The position numbers were made by a program, and so were the translations under genes. From assembly GCA_013420905.1 (NCBI GenBank), contig JAAXNY010000001.1, positions 6,386,001-6,450,000 of the forward strand: 64,000 nucleotides of DNA. The letters are read 5' to 3'. Source of the stretch: Collybia mongolica. Its lineage: Eukaryota; Basidiomycota; Agaricomycetes; Agaricales; Clitocybaceae. Under the pieces are notes generated by a model. It saw only the letters and a program-made list of their open reading frames with translations. It was not told the origin of the DNA and did no database searches. Positions 52,175 through 63,762 of the stretch are shown in pieces. Numbering within the stretch: position 1 is the stretch's first letter; every line of letters begins with the position of its first letter.

Positions 52175-54367
52175 ATGGGGGCCCGTGAATCCACCAGCCG
52201 TAACGCAAACTCAAACGTTCCTGCGACGGTGGCTGCCCCAGATTACTACCAGCTCTTAGAAGTCGATGAAAATGCGACCGCTGACGAAATCAAGGTAAGG
52301 ATTGCATGATCTATCGGCCCATCTTTGCATAACAAGTTCTCATCACTGAATAAAGCGCTCCTTTCGACGGCTTGCGCTGATTCACCACCCAGACAAAAAC
52401 AAAGACGATACCGATGGCGCGACGAAACGATTTGCAGAATTACAGCAAGCATACGAGGTGAGTGGCGATCTCTATTAATGTTTTATTAGAGCTCATACCC
52501 GAATGCAGGTTCTGAGCGATGAACAAGTAGGGACTCTGTGATTTTTTGGAACTCTGAACTCAATATGAGCCCGATAAGTAGGAACGAGCTTGGTATGATT
52601 CTCATAAGGCATCCATGGTGCCCGAAGCAGACGAAGAAACGGTCTTCGAAGAAATCCGTAAAGGGGCTCCACCCCCGCGTTCTCGTGACAGAGGCCTCAC
52701 TGTACGACATCTTTCGCGATTTTTTGATTCCACACTTTGGTCAGGCTTCGATGACGGACAGGATGTACGTTTGCTGAGAATAGCCTTTCCTTGCATACCA
52801 TTTGACATTCTACACAGAGTTTCTTCTCCATTTACCGCAACCTTTTTGCTCGATTACAGGCGGAAGAAGCTTTGTTGGATACCGATACGGACTTTCCTTC
52901 GTTTGGGTATTCGTCCTGGCCTTGGGTAGCTAGTAAGGGAGAAGGTACCAACGGAGCCAGGATCTTTTATACTGCCTGGACCAATTTCTCAACTGCCAAA
53001 GATTTTTCATGGTTTGAGCAATGGAATCTCGCAGAGGCGCCCGATCGACGTGTAAGACGGTAATATGGTTTTGAGTCTAACAAAAAACACCTCTTATTAG
53101 GTTTATAGGCTTATGGAAAAGGACAACAAGAAAGCCCGAGATGATGCGAAAAGGGACTATAACGATACTGTCAGGGTGGGTTAAAGCTTCAACGTTGCAT
53201 ATACTTGCTCTCTAACCTAGGAATTATATGAAGTCGCTGGCCAAATTTATTCGGAAACGAGATCCCCGCTACAAAGCCCATTTATTGTACCAGTCAGAGC
53301 TCAGTCAGGCTCAAGTATCGGGATCAGGAACGCCGGTAGGAGGTCCTACTCGGAAACGCGCAGACCCAGTCGAAGAATTTGTTGAACAAGAATGGCAAAA
53401 GGTCGATGCACATAGCGTGCATGCCGACTTAGATTGGGCAGCTGCGGAAGGAGACGACCCCGAAGAATGGGAGTGCGTTGCATGTCGCAAAGTATTTAGG
53501 AGTGAGGCGGCTTGGGATAGTCATGAACGGAGTAAAAAACATATGAAAGAGGTTGAGAGACTGAAGAAGGAGATGCTGGAGGAGGAGGAGGAGCTTGGGC
53601 TAGACGGGGAGCCAGAAGATGAGCTGCCAGAAGTGCCCATAGAGGAAATAGATATCATGGATACCCCGCCTTCACCATCCTTGGCCCCAGAAACCGAACC
53701 CAACAATAATGAAGGTCCACATATGATACCCGATTTCCCTGCGTCTGAAGTTACAGCGAATGATGATGGACAACCCCTGAACGAAGAAAAGAGAAGAAAA
53801 AAGAAGTCTAATAAAACGTTACGGGAACCACTCGCGAGAACTGAAAGGAAGGCAGTGAAGAAGGGACAGCCGCCTGGTGTCCAGCACCTCATCTCTCCGC
53901 AGGGATATACCAGCGGCGCGCGCAATAATTCTAAGTTAAGTCCGATGGGGAAGACGGTACATCCGCTTGAAACAGATAATGCCCCTTCACATGAAATTCC
54001 AAACGGGGCACTGAATACATATAACGACGTTGAACCCAACCCCCCTTCAAACGGGGGGAACTCCCAGGCCAAGCATGAGGACAGTGCCGTTCCAGAGCTG
54101 TCCAAACGCGAGAAGCGGCGCGCGCGAGAAGCGAAAAAAGCAGAGGCTGGCGAGACGAAAGAATCCTCGGTAAGCTCGGCGTGGATTAGCCCTTCGTTAC
54201 CGTTAACAATTGTATTCTACTGGTAGCAGCAGTGCAATGTGTGCCGGCAGCTTTTTGGGAGCAAAACTAAATTGTTTGCTCACATCAAGGAGACAGGACA
54301 CGCTCTGGCTGTCCCTGAGGATGATGACGGGAATCGAAGTAAGAAAGGAAGGAAAGGGAAGCGGTAG
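52175..54367 (+). CDS. JJJ1: J-protein of the Jjj1/DNAJC21 family
   Basis: Eight exons: 52175-52294, 52356-52457, 52509-52526, 52582-52764, 52818-53059, 53109-53175, 53234-54169 and 54227-54367; 1,809 bases, 602 residues. Exon 3 is only 18 bp. The J domain at residues about 20-85 has DYYQLLEV and the HPD motif ([10 protein letters not shown]). A DNAJC21-type region follows ([25 protein letters not shown]). Two C2H2 fingers: [20 protein letters not shown] near 328 and [20 protein letters not shown] near the end, split by a long acidic, low-complexity linker. In yeast it acts with Hsp70 in the cytosol to recycle Arx1 from 60S subunits. Confidence 0.93.
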
Positions 54368-55341
54368 ACAATGATGGATAACTTCGAGACCGTTGACCTG
54401 GCATCATGTTACGGTGTTGATTCTTGCTTGACATTCGGAAACATGACGGAGGTACATTGCAGCTAAAAATATTGGCCGGAAATTCCAAGGGAGCATTCCA
54501 GCGTTCCACGCTTCACCGGCACCCTCAGGGTGGTTGAGTCCGATGAACAGCGTCTGTATGGAGCATGGATTGTACCTGCTAGGGGAAGGAGGTTTTTGTG
54601 TGTTGACTTGACCGATCTGAGGTGGAACGTAATTTGGGCCAAAGGAGAGTGTTATGTGGCGAATGTATTGTGGTATGCGCATCTCATGTTTTCAGTGACT
54701 TCATTGCGTAAAGGGTTGGTGAGCCCAGACCATCCTGTGTATTCCCAAGAGAAAAAAGCTCCATGTGAAGCCAGGTGAAACCTGATGCACTGCTACCGAA
54801 AATGTAATCAAGGTCGACAAATTGAAGAGAACTTGAACCACACTGGAATGGGATCGTACTGGCCTGATCAAGGATCCAGTGACGTTTTCGGGGAGGCACC
54901 TATCCGGCATTGTAGTCCCTACAGGGTAGAGCGATCCTCGTTGATCGAGCACGCGAAAAACGGAATTATTTGGATCCAAGGAGCAATTATTGTCAGGCTT
55001 TCCATGGCTGCGGAAGAGAACCAGTAGCTCAATGCAAAATGCCGGTGTCGGTGCAGGGTCCCGAATCTGAGTCGAACCTTCTGACGATCGTGTGTATATG
55101 GTGGCGTTTCAGCTTAAGGTATTTTGGAACCTTGATCCCAAGTGTAGAGTTTTGACGTCGGGCTTTTGAGTGAAATATAATACTGTGTAGAAATAGGTAT
55201 TTCCTAGCTCTGGCGCCTATGAGGAAAAGAATAACAATTATGGTATTACACACAGAACATTGGGACACTGGAATATACACGAGCCTCATTATATACTCCA
55301 AGTTTCGGTGGCTTAACGCCACCCACCAGTGGATATCGACC
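54368..55341. other. Convergent intergenic region between JJJ1 and PRP18
   Basis: About 970 bp between two stop codons. Open frames on both strands (for example 54530-54778 plus, 55029-55322 minus) show no recognisable protein. Longer than most host spacers here, so a small non-coding or fast-evolving gene cannot be excluded. Confidence 0.4.
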
Positions 55342-56676
55342 CTAGCCCATCAACTGGGAAATGTCCTCAGGAGGATATTTTGTTTGGGAGAAAGTGAGAA
55401 GCCTGAACAGACACGAGGACCGTTGAGCACCAATGCGAGAGAAAACGTGGATAAACTTACCGCTTCAAACTCTGGATGTACTTTCGGCTCACTTCATCAT
55501 TCAGCACGTGTGCTACCTGATCCGCTGAAATTTTTTCACGCGCAGAACGCTCGTGAATACTAGAAAAGGGCGTTATTAATTTCTCATGGTTCACGTTGCG
55601 GTGACGATGAGTGCATACCCAACCATGGTCACTCCAATGGGCCAAGGGGCGTTTCCGATGGAAAGGCGTAGATAAGAGTCATTTGCCCGTTGATATTGGC
55701 GTTCTTGCATATAATGGACGATTTCGGCCATTCGTGCTAGCACGTCTGCAGGGAGATTCTAGAAACACAGCCATATCAATGATGTAGGTTGTAATGGAAA
55801 TCGTGATGCGCACCCTTGAGCGAAGAGCTTTGAATAAGGGTTTAAGGTACTCCGCAGATTGAACCTGGGTCGCAGCCGCTAATTTCCCTTGCGTTGTGCG
55901 CTTTACGTGCTCTAAACATGGGTTATAAACTGAAAACGGACAAAGATTAGGGGACCCTTTTACCTGGTCGTTCGTCCATAGCCTCTGCCCATTCTTTGAG
56001 TGTCCGTTTGAGGGCATAATAGATCAAGGGGTAAAGCTTGTCTGAGTCACTTTTGATGAGACTGAGATCCAAGGTCCCCGTTGCTATCTGCTCGGGGTCA
56101 TCCTTCTTCTTCCCTTTGTTGTTTTTGTTGTGCTTCTCTCTTTCAACATTCTCCACGTCCTCTAAGGCTTTCTTGAAGTCATTTTGTCCACCTTGCCGCT
56201 CATGTCCCTTTTCCTCAATAAGCTCAAGGGCACGGAGTCGCAGTCGCCGGTCCTTGTCAGATTCGGCGAATAGACGTATAGGTTGCCCTTTGGCTCGAAG
56301 ACGCCTGACGGTCTCCTCGTTGGATATATTAAAGGCGGCTTCAGGTTTGGGGGAGTCTGCACTATGTGCTAATGTTGTTGGATATGGTGAATTTGTGGAC
56401 GCCCGTGCAGGGGACTGCTCTCCATTCGCGAATAAGGACGCATAGATCTCGAAGAGTACACGCGAGACTCACTATTAACTCTTTTACTGCAGTGGCTTTG
56501 GCATCAACCTCTGCCTTGCGCTGTGCAGCTTCTTCTTGTTTCTTTGCCTCTTTCACCAATTGCTCCTCTCTCTGAAGCCGTTCAATGTCACCCCTCCGCA
56601 TGTACTTTGTAGGTCTAGTAGAATTTTCTTGGATAGCTTTACGCTTTGCAGCCACCTCGGCCTTGAGTGCCTCCAT
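55342..56676 (-). CDS. PRP18: Pre-mRNA splicing factor Prp18
   Basis: Six exons: 56676-56473, 56414-55964, 55929-55814, 55758-55619, 55559-55461 and 55402-55342; 1,071 bases, 356 residues. N-terminus has [15 protein letters not shown], followed by the PRP4/Sfm-like motif [20 protein letters not shown] near 96-115. The C-terminal Prp18 domain includes LNPADVL-like [29 protein letters not shown] and [10 protein letters not shown] with [10 protein letters not shown]. It acts in the second catalytic step of splicing, at exon ligation. Start codon lies 139 bp from the COX12 start, divergent. Confidence 0.95.
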
Positions 56677-56814
56677 GATACCAGCAATGGGAGTTCGAAG
56701 GCAGTTTGGTGGTTCGGCCCAGATGGTTCGAGGCAAAGTCGAATTGCTGATGTAAGCCCATTATTTGCATTTCTCCGCCAACGCCCGACCTTTCTCTCAA
56801 ACGCAACTACCAAC

Positions 56815-57356
56815 ATGTCTGAATCTGCTGAGCCTACCAGGTATGACCTTCCACTCTCTGGATCGCACTCATTTTGATATATATATTTTCTCTTAGTCGT
56901 TTCGTCCTCCAAACTGTCGGCTTTGACGGTGTGTTCTATCCATGTTTCAGCCAGCTGTAAACGTACGCTGACCCACAAACCACAGCCCGGTTTCCTAACA
57001 CCAACCAGACTAGGAATTGGTGAGTAAAGATATTTGCCGTAATGGCGGACAACTCCAATGATGATACGCCAGCTTCCAAAACTACACGGATTATTTCAAA
57101 TGTATCTCTGCTAAGGGCGAGGATTTTGCACCATGCAAACAGTTTAAGAGGGCCTATAACTCTCTCTGCCCTAGTGCGTTTTATGGCTTGTACTATACGT
57201 TTTCGGCGACTGACCGGCTCTCCACTACTATAGATGAATGGGTGAGTTCCCTAACGATTTTATATATCCGCCCTATCGCTTATTTCGATAAAACAGATTA
57301 CTAAGTTCGACGAGCAGCGCGAGAACGGGACGTTCCCTGCCTCACTAGAACCTTAG
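56815..57356 (+). CDS. COX12: Cytochrome c oxidase subunit VIb
   Basis: Six exons: 56815-56840, 56897-56928, 56986-57019, 57073-57173, 57234-57241 (8 bp) and 57297-57356, 261 bases in total, 86 residues. Reads VGFDARFPNTNQTRNC, then the twin cysteine motifs C-x9-C (CFQNYTDYFKC) and C-x10-C (CKQFKRAYNSLC), the coiled-coil-helix fold imported by Mia40, and ends WITKFDEQRENGTFPASLEP. Located on the intermembrane-space face of complex IV. More than half of the gene is intron; the tiny fifth exon is needed to keep the frame. Confidence 0.92.
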
Positions 57357-57706
57357 ACACCGCGTATAACTGTGGAGGATATAATATATACTTGTAACGT
57401 TACAACAACCCAAAAATGACAAGTATTCATCACGTGTTGTCTAATGAGTTTTGAATATCGGATTTCGAGGAGGGTTCATCCAAGTTTGTAAGATTTATTG
57501 TACATTCTTGTCTTTTATAATTTTTCTGCAAGTTCCTATATAACTAATCTGAACTGCCGTTTCAACTAATGTTGCATCAGCGTTTGTTTTTAGGTCGTTC
57601 ACTCCGTGCCACGCCCCGTGTCTTCCCGATCAACCGAAGTAGAGTAAGCTAACGAGTTCCGTCCGTCCACTGCCTCACCTCGTTTGCTCCACGTCTTTCC
57701 CGCGAA
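57357..57706. other. COX12 3' end and promoter of the molybdoenzyme gene
   Basis: 350 bp with no gene. AT-rich after 57400, then a CT-rich leader approaching the ATG at 57707. Confidence 0.5.
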
Positions 57707-58948
57707 ATGGCAACTATGGACTACTCTAAAGAGCCCCCTCGCTCAGAACTTCTCAACATTCAAGGGAATGAGCCCTTCAACGCGGAACCACCTGCCTCGG
57801 CTCTAGTCGAGTTCAACCTCACTCCTGAGGATCTGGTATATTGCCGGAACCATGGTCCAGTCCGGGAGTTTGAAGAAGACACATATCCTTTCACTATGAA
57901 GGGAGGTGTGAACCAGGAGTTCAGTATGACGGTCAAAGAGCTCAAGTCAAATTTTACCAAAGTAGAAGTCGTTGCTGCTCTTCAGGTACGGCGTGCTTCC
58001 AAAATACCCACAAACTCGCCTCATTTTGTTCCAGTGCGCTGGGAACAGACGCAAGGAGATGGGTGCAATAAAGCCAGTACATGGGGTCGCGTGGGCTGAC
58101 GGTGTGATTGCTAACTGCAAATGGGGTGGTGTCCGACTGCGCGACATTCTCAACCATACCGGTGTCCATGCTGGATACTCGCAGCTCTGTTTTGCATCGT
58201 ATGCCACGTTATGTCAGGACGACGAATACTATGGTGCTTCCATTCCTTTAGAAAGAGCTATGAGTGTTGAAGATGATGTTATTCTGGCATATGAGGCGAG
58301 TCCAATCCATGCTTTGGCAACCCCAACCTAACTATATTTCAAGATGAATGACGAACCCTTGACAGCAGATCACGGAGGCCCCCTTCGCGTCATAGTTCCA
58401 GGATATCTCGGTGCCCGCTGGGTGAAATGGGTCGACACAATTATTGTTTCACATGAAGAATCTCCAAATTTCTACCAACAGCGCGACTACAAGATCCTTC
58501 CTCCAAGTGTTCGCAACTCAACTAATTTAGTGGGAAACACCAGTATACTGATGTTCCTTTATAGGTCGAGACCAAAGATGCAGCTAAACCCTTGTGGTCT
58601 AAATACCCCTCTATGACTGCCCTTCCACTCAACTCTGTTATCGGTTCTGTTACTCCCACTTCAGAGACATCCATATACATCAAAGGCTATGCTATGGCTG
58701 GGTCATCTGCCAATGTCACGGGCGTGGAAATAACGACAGATGGCGGTGAAACATGGCATGAGGCGAAGGTTACTTATCAGGAGGGGAAGTGGAGCTGGAC
58801 CCTTTGGGAGGCCGAGGTCGAAGGCGTCGGAGAACGTGGAATTGTGTACAGCCGTGCACGGGATACGACAGGGAATGTGCAGGACCGAGACGGGACATGG
58901 AACTTGAGGGGTGTTGCCTTCAATGCTTGGGGCGTTGGGAAGTGGTGA
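57707..58948 (+). CDS. Sulfite oxidase-type molybdopterin enzyme
   Basis: Four exons: 57707-57985, 58035-58295, 58344-58508 and 58565-58948; 1,089 bases, 362 residues. Molybdopterin domain with the Mo-ligating cysteine in [11 protein letters not shown] (Cys94), then [39 protein letters not shown] and [12 protein letters not shown], and a C-terminal Mo-co dimerisation domain ([17 protein letters not shown]). No cytochrome b5 domain, so it resembles the plant-type and many fungal sulfite oxidases. It would oxidise sulfite to sulfate. The junction after exon 2 uses GC instead of GT as donor (GAG/GCGAGT), supported by conserved residues on both sides. Confidence 0.92.
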
Positions 58949-59231
58949 GGACTTACTTGGGTATATATCTCTTCTGTAGCTTTCGCTTTTTTTTTCTGTA
59001 TTGTTGTCGTGTAACTACGCTAGTTCATAAGTAAAAATCACAATATTTATTGATTATGATGACGTTGTATGAATAAAGTCCGGTTTGAGTCCGCTCGTGC
59101 TCGTAATTCCGGCCGATCAAATTCGTCCTCTTGCCGTCGTTTACTTGTTCAGTATTTATTCATCCACTGATCACCTATTCCCTCCACTACCCGCCGAGTC
59201 TAAAACATCATCATTATCAACCTCCACACCC
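58949..59231. other. Spacer with promoter of the DUF1748 gene
   Basis: Under 300 bp; nothing else found. Confidence 0.4.
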
Positions 59232-59531
59232 ATGGTTCTAGGTAGACTCATGCATTACGCCGTTGACGCGGTTCTTTTGTCAACCGTCGTAGCTGGCGTG
59301 CGACGGTCAAGTGGTTTCTCGTCAGTATCCTTCGATCTCAACTCTACAGCATATGCTCCCACACTAACATCCGCACCCACCCACAGTCCAAACGCATCCG
59401 CGATACCCGATCCAACTGCCCGCTCAGCCGCTGAAACCTTCCTCAGCGTAGGAGAAACTGTGTTCGACATGATTCAAGCCACGGCAGTCAACAGCGCATA
59501 CTTTAAGAAAGATTCCAAGGGCTCGAGATGA
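59232..59531 (+). CDS. DUF1748 family small membrane protein
   Basis: Up to 99 residues starting MVLGRLMHYAVDAVLLSTVV, with one hydrophobic helix, AGVRRSSGF, and a C-terminal FLSVGETVFDMIQATAVNSA YF-type end characteristic of this fungal family of small, probably mitochondrial, proteins. A stretch at about 59322-59393 has GT...CACAG ends and a length divisible by three, so it may be a retained intron; without it the protein is about 75 residues, closer to the family size. Function unknown. Confidence 0.8.
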   Translation: MVLGRLMHYAVDAVLLSTVVAGVRRSSGFSSVSFDLNSTAYAPTLTSAPTHSPNASAIPDPTARSAAETFLSVGETVFDMIQATAVNSAYFKKDSKGSR

Positions 59532-60011
59532 CATTTTCACGGCTGATTCATTTCATGTGCAGCCGTGTTTGGGAGTTTCTATAGACAGAGTTAGTCACTC
59601 TGAGATATGCGGAGAGATAACCTCGTTCACATCTGTGTTAGGAGGGGCGCTAGGGCTTTAGGTATTTATAATAAATGCTTTTGTGTAACAACATTTACCG
59701 TTGAATCAAACGCGCGAATAGCGACACTCCAGCTCTGCGTAATTGTGACAAGCCTGAAACAGTGCTACTACAGTAGGCAAATTAGCCAATGACTGGACCG
59801 ACACGAAATTCGTGCTGGCTGAACTCTTCCCTACCCACATTAACCTACTCCATCGGTGGCCGCGCAGTATGCAACACCTGATCCAAATAACCAGTATAAT
59901 CGAATCGCACGGCAGGCTTCCGTCGTTTATCTTCATTCATGATCGCAACCGCCTGTTGAGTACTAGTTTCCCAAAGGACCTAACGAGAAAATACCACATG
60001 TAGTATCCATT
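59532..60011. other. Intergenic region
   Basis: 480 bp. Short overlapping open frames on both strands (59607-59792, 59706-59936, 59812-60003) show no conserved motif. Nothing supported. Confidence 0.4.
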
Positions 60012-60305
60012 ATGGCTTTATACGTCAAAGCAACCCAAAACGAAGAGGTGTGTGACTTTCGCTCCCACTTTCCTTTGTTCCATAAAACCATCTTCAATCC
60101 AGATTACATGAGATTCTCACTATCAGACCTTACTTGGTCTTGTTCAAGGTTTCTGAGAATCCCAAAGGCATAGACCCCCGCCCAAGGTCTTCACTTCAAT
60201 ACGACGAGGTCCACCATTATTCAAATCTTTGTTTCAACACGCTCAGCTACTCACACATCCCTGTACATATCCCTTCCATCATGATTTTTTTGTCACACAC
60301 CAGCT
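60012..60305 (+). CDS. Possible small spliced gene
   Basis: ATG at 60012 reads MALYVKATQNEEV, then a GT-AG intron of about 55 bp ending CAATCCAG near 60102, and continues LHEILTIRPYLVLFKVSENP and onward to TAA near 60305, about 80 residues in all. Not recognised. The clean splice and lack of stops are suggestive, but the coding potential is modest; it could also be chance. Confidence 0.3.
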
Positions 60306-60886
60306 AACAATGAATCAATTAGGCAACGCGTCCGCACAAAATACAACGACGCGCTGTTCCTCGTGATGAGATCAGACATTATTGGATCAGCCAATGTCCT
60401 CTCTCCCCCACCTCAGCTGACTGGCTTAGGGGGCGAACATTCATTTGACTGGGGATTGTCTCGGACCTAACATTTTTAACTAAAATCACACATTGAAGAC
60501 GTTATGGTCAGTTCTCGTTGCCCTGCCAAACATTAAAGACTTTCCTGGCTACCTTATGTAAACGCTGGGGCGGACAGATAAGAGGGATGAACAACAAAGA
60601 TCTTATACCAACTGGGTTACGACGTCCCCTCATTTCACCCCTACGCCAGCTAGGATGGTGTTTAAACTCCTCAAGCGATACACTCTGGCGTCAGTCAGAT
60701 ACCTTCTTTTTTTTTCTGTTCTTCAAGTTTAGGATTTGATAATTCTAGATCGGATAACGTAAGTGAAATATCGCTCCTCGTATATTCCGAGTCTAACTTC
60801 ATTCCCTATATTAGTTGGTAGTGTAAGAGCGTCGCGCATAGGCCACCACCAATTCTCCCCCTGACTTTCCAATTCAGATACTACAG
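60306..60886 (+). other. Upstream part of the chitinase gene (first exon unresolved)
   Basis: The chitinase needs an upstream exon with signal peptide and the YWG motif. A candidate ATG at 60655 (MVFKLLKRYTLASV) does not give a convincing signal peptide, and no clear YWG codons were found. The start of this gene is therefore unresolved. Confidence 0.4.
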
Positions 60887-63427
60887 TCAGAAATCATGTG
60901 GTGCGACACACTCTGGCACAGCCAACTGGCAAAAGACGTTGTCAGCATACTGCCGGGACGACACAATTAATACCATTCCCCTCGCTTTTCTCCATGTATT
61001 CTTTTCCGTCGGTGGGCTCCCTGAAATCGATTTAGCTAGTGTAATTTAATAATTTAGCTTCGCTATAATCTTCTGATTCTCTTTGACAGTCCTGCGGCAG
61101 CAACGGTGGAAACGTTTTTCCTGGGACACATCTGGCTCGTTGTCCTTTTCTGGCAGCAGACATTAAGGCTTGTCAAGCTCGTGGCAAGATAGTGACTATC
61201 AATATCGGTGGAGCTACCGGTTTAGCGGAGTTTACCCCAGATGCGCAAGCACAGACCTTCGCAGACACTATATGGAACTTGTTCTTGGGTGGAGTGAGCT
61301 CCATCCGACCCTTCGGAGACGCAATTCTAGATGGGTGAGTCTTTCGGATTTCCAATTTATCTCTCCCTGGTACTTTGACAGTGTCGATCTAGATATTGAG
61401 GGTGGTTCAGGCGAAGGATTGGCCGCCTTTGTGACGAGGATCCGAAGCCACGCCAGTGGCACCAACAAGAAGTAAGCCCCCCTCTTCCAAAAACGATGTT
61501 CAACACTTATCCTTATTTTTTGAGGTACTACATTACTGCCCCTCCACAGTGTCCTTTTCCCAATGCCTACCTGGGCTCCGTTATAAGCGCAGTTGGCTTC
61601 GATGCTATACATGTTCAAGTGAGTCATGTGCTTCAACTGTGCTCCATCTTGACTCACCATGTCCAGTGTGAGTGTTCATATCTTTTCTTCCTGCCACAAT
61701 TACAGTCACACCCCACCCCTTTCCTTTCGCAGTGTGAGCATTCCATTTTGCATCAAATGCTGACATTAATTCACCATCATTTATCTTAGTGTGAGTTCGT
61801 CCCTAACATATTATCTGCTTTCTGTTATTCTTCAACCCACAGTACAACAACTATTGCGGCATGAATAATTACAATAACCCTTACGTACGTACATCCCACT
61901 CCTAGGAAGTCCCTGGCAAGCTGAATTGATTTCTTGAAAAGCATGGAATTTTGACACCTGGTAAGCTCTACCTACATATTCAACTTTTCACGTCGTTGAC
62001 TTATCTATCTTCTTGTAGGGATAACTGGACGAAGTCAATGTCTCCCAACAGAAGCATCACGGTTTATATCGGAGCACCAGCATCTCCCATAGCTCCAGGA
62101 TCAGGCTACGTCGATATCGCGACTCTGGGAAAGATAGCTGAGGAAACTCGTGCAAAATATTCATCTTTTGGTGGCATCATGCTCTGGGATGCGTCACAAG
62201 CATATGGTATGTTGTTTTTCTACATATATGCCCTGTTCTTCACTCTTGAGTTTTAAGCAAACGACCGTTATGACGTTACAATAAAAAACAATGCAATGAC
62301 TAAAGGGACCGTTATTCAGCCTCCAGACGGCGAGTGCACTCTTGAGACGACTCCTGCAAAGCCTACCACCACCCCTAGTACTATGATTACGATGACACCT
62401 ACCAAGACTCCGTCACCGACAACACTAACGACACCGACCTCAATGCCGAAAACTTCGACAACGCTCACTATGAAGACCTCAACAATCTCGAAGACGACCA
62501 CAACCTTGACGACGAGTTCCGCGATCAAGGCGACGGCCAGCACAACTTTAGAAGGCGCAGGTAGCTGTACTAGTATAACCGCATGGACGGCAGAGAACAT
62601 CGTGTGTAGATATCCATCTTCATGGGTAATAATCTGATATTACCCCTTCATCAGTATGCTGGTAGTAACAAAGTAATTTATGAGTGCGTATACCATTCAT
62701 TGCTTGTAAACTCTGACTGAATAGGAGATAGTGGCCGCCTGTGGACCGCAAAATGGTGGTCACTGGGAGGTGGGTATGCAGAAGCAACTGACTACCTTGG
62801 CTTATGTCTGTTATTCGATCTAGATACGCCTGGAGGTATGTGGATGATTTGTGGTTTGTCCGGCATGATGTCTCTCATGATCCAACGTCAAGGTGGTGCG
62901 GGTGTCTGGGCTGACATTGGTATTTGTTCTAACGCAAGCCTACCTACCGCCACAGCCAACGCCGGGGTCGGCGCATGGGGTTCAAGCGTTACCGTTCGCG
63001 ATAACAATTTACAGTCTTCTCATATAACTGATATTCAATTCCCGGCAGTATGCTGGGGGAAACAAAGCCACTTACGGGTGTGTATGTGTCAAGAATAGTG
63101 GGGTTATCTGCTGAAGGTGTAATTTAGAGGGCGCCTCTGGACTGCAAGATGGTGGTCACAAGCAGGTTCGTCGGTATTATTCAGACTTAGATTACTCCAA
63201 CTCACGAGATGGTCTGTTTCGTGTAGACACTCCGGGTGGTATGTGGCTCGCCGCTCGATTCTGGCACTGACGGGTTATCTGATTACCCAGGCCTCGAAGG
63301 TGTGTGGGCTGATAGTGGTGCCTTTTCTTTCCCTCGAAGCGAAACGCAAGCAGACTCAGAAGACGCTCCAGAATATTCCAATTCTAATTTGCGCCCCTTA
63401 ATATTATTTCGAGGACTCAATATGTAA
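60887..63427 (+). CDS. Class III chitinase (GH18) with Ser/Thr linker and two CBM5/12-like chitin-binding modules
   Basis: 5' end incomplete. From an acceptor at 60887 the exons read CGATHSGTANWQKTLSAYC, TINTIPLAFLHVFF, then CGSNGGNVFPG and KIVTINIGGATG. The catalytic motif DGVDLDIEGG (DxDxE, Glu as acid) is formed across the intron ending near 61381. Further exons give YYITAPPQCPFP and GGIMLWDASQAY. A Thr/Ser/Pro-rich linker (62340-62560) leads to two modules with the same pattern: TAENIYAGS ... GRLWTAKWWSLGDTPGG and GVWADIG; then GAWGSSYAGG ... GRLWTARWWSQADTPGG and GVWADSG. About 11 introns interrupt it, each module being split at matching places. Stop TAA at 63425. Secreted endochitinase for wall remodelling or degrading other fungi or insects. 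Confidence 0.87.
62770..63330 (+). repeat. Tandem duplication of a chitin-binding module with its introns
   Basis: The segments at about 62640-62935 and 63040-63320 encode two CBM5/12-like modules with equivalent introns: after the TY/IY of the YAGSNK/YAGGNK strand, after KWWSLG/RWWSQA, and after DTPG. Shared exon borders indicate duplication at DNA level. Confidence 0.6.
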
Positions 63428-63762
63428 ACTGAACTTGGACATTAAAAACCTGTTTACGTATTATTTACTTGAATAGGACTACCGTAACTTACGCATGCAT
63501 ATTTGCATCTTTACAGGATGGTGTGAAGGTTGAAGCTTCGTTGAAGCCGTGTAGTTGCCATCGCGTTCGATCAACGCGTCACATAATAATCACGTGTGAT
63601 CTGGCATGAGGCGAGGTGAAATGGCGTCGCGCACAGACCACAGCCAACCGATTGAGTAAATATTCGGGCACCTCACCTCATGGACCCTTAAATGACGGCC
63701 TGCGGACGCGATACGTGTCATACGCTCCTTTAGAACTCACCTGCGCTACCGCAGCGGCAAGT
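63428..63762. other. Intergenic region
   Basis: 335 bp. Contains the chitinase 3' end and the upstream region of the next gene; an open frame at 63616-63861 overlaps the next gene in a different frame and is not supported. Confidence 0.4.

Noticed and set aside
62316..62600. 94-codon minus-strand hydrophobic frame
   Set aside because: Antisense shadow of the Thr-rich chitinase linker (ACN codons read as Val/Gly in reverse).
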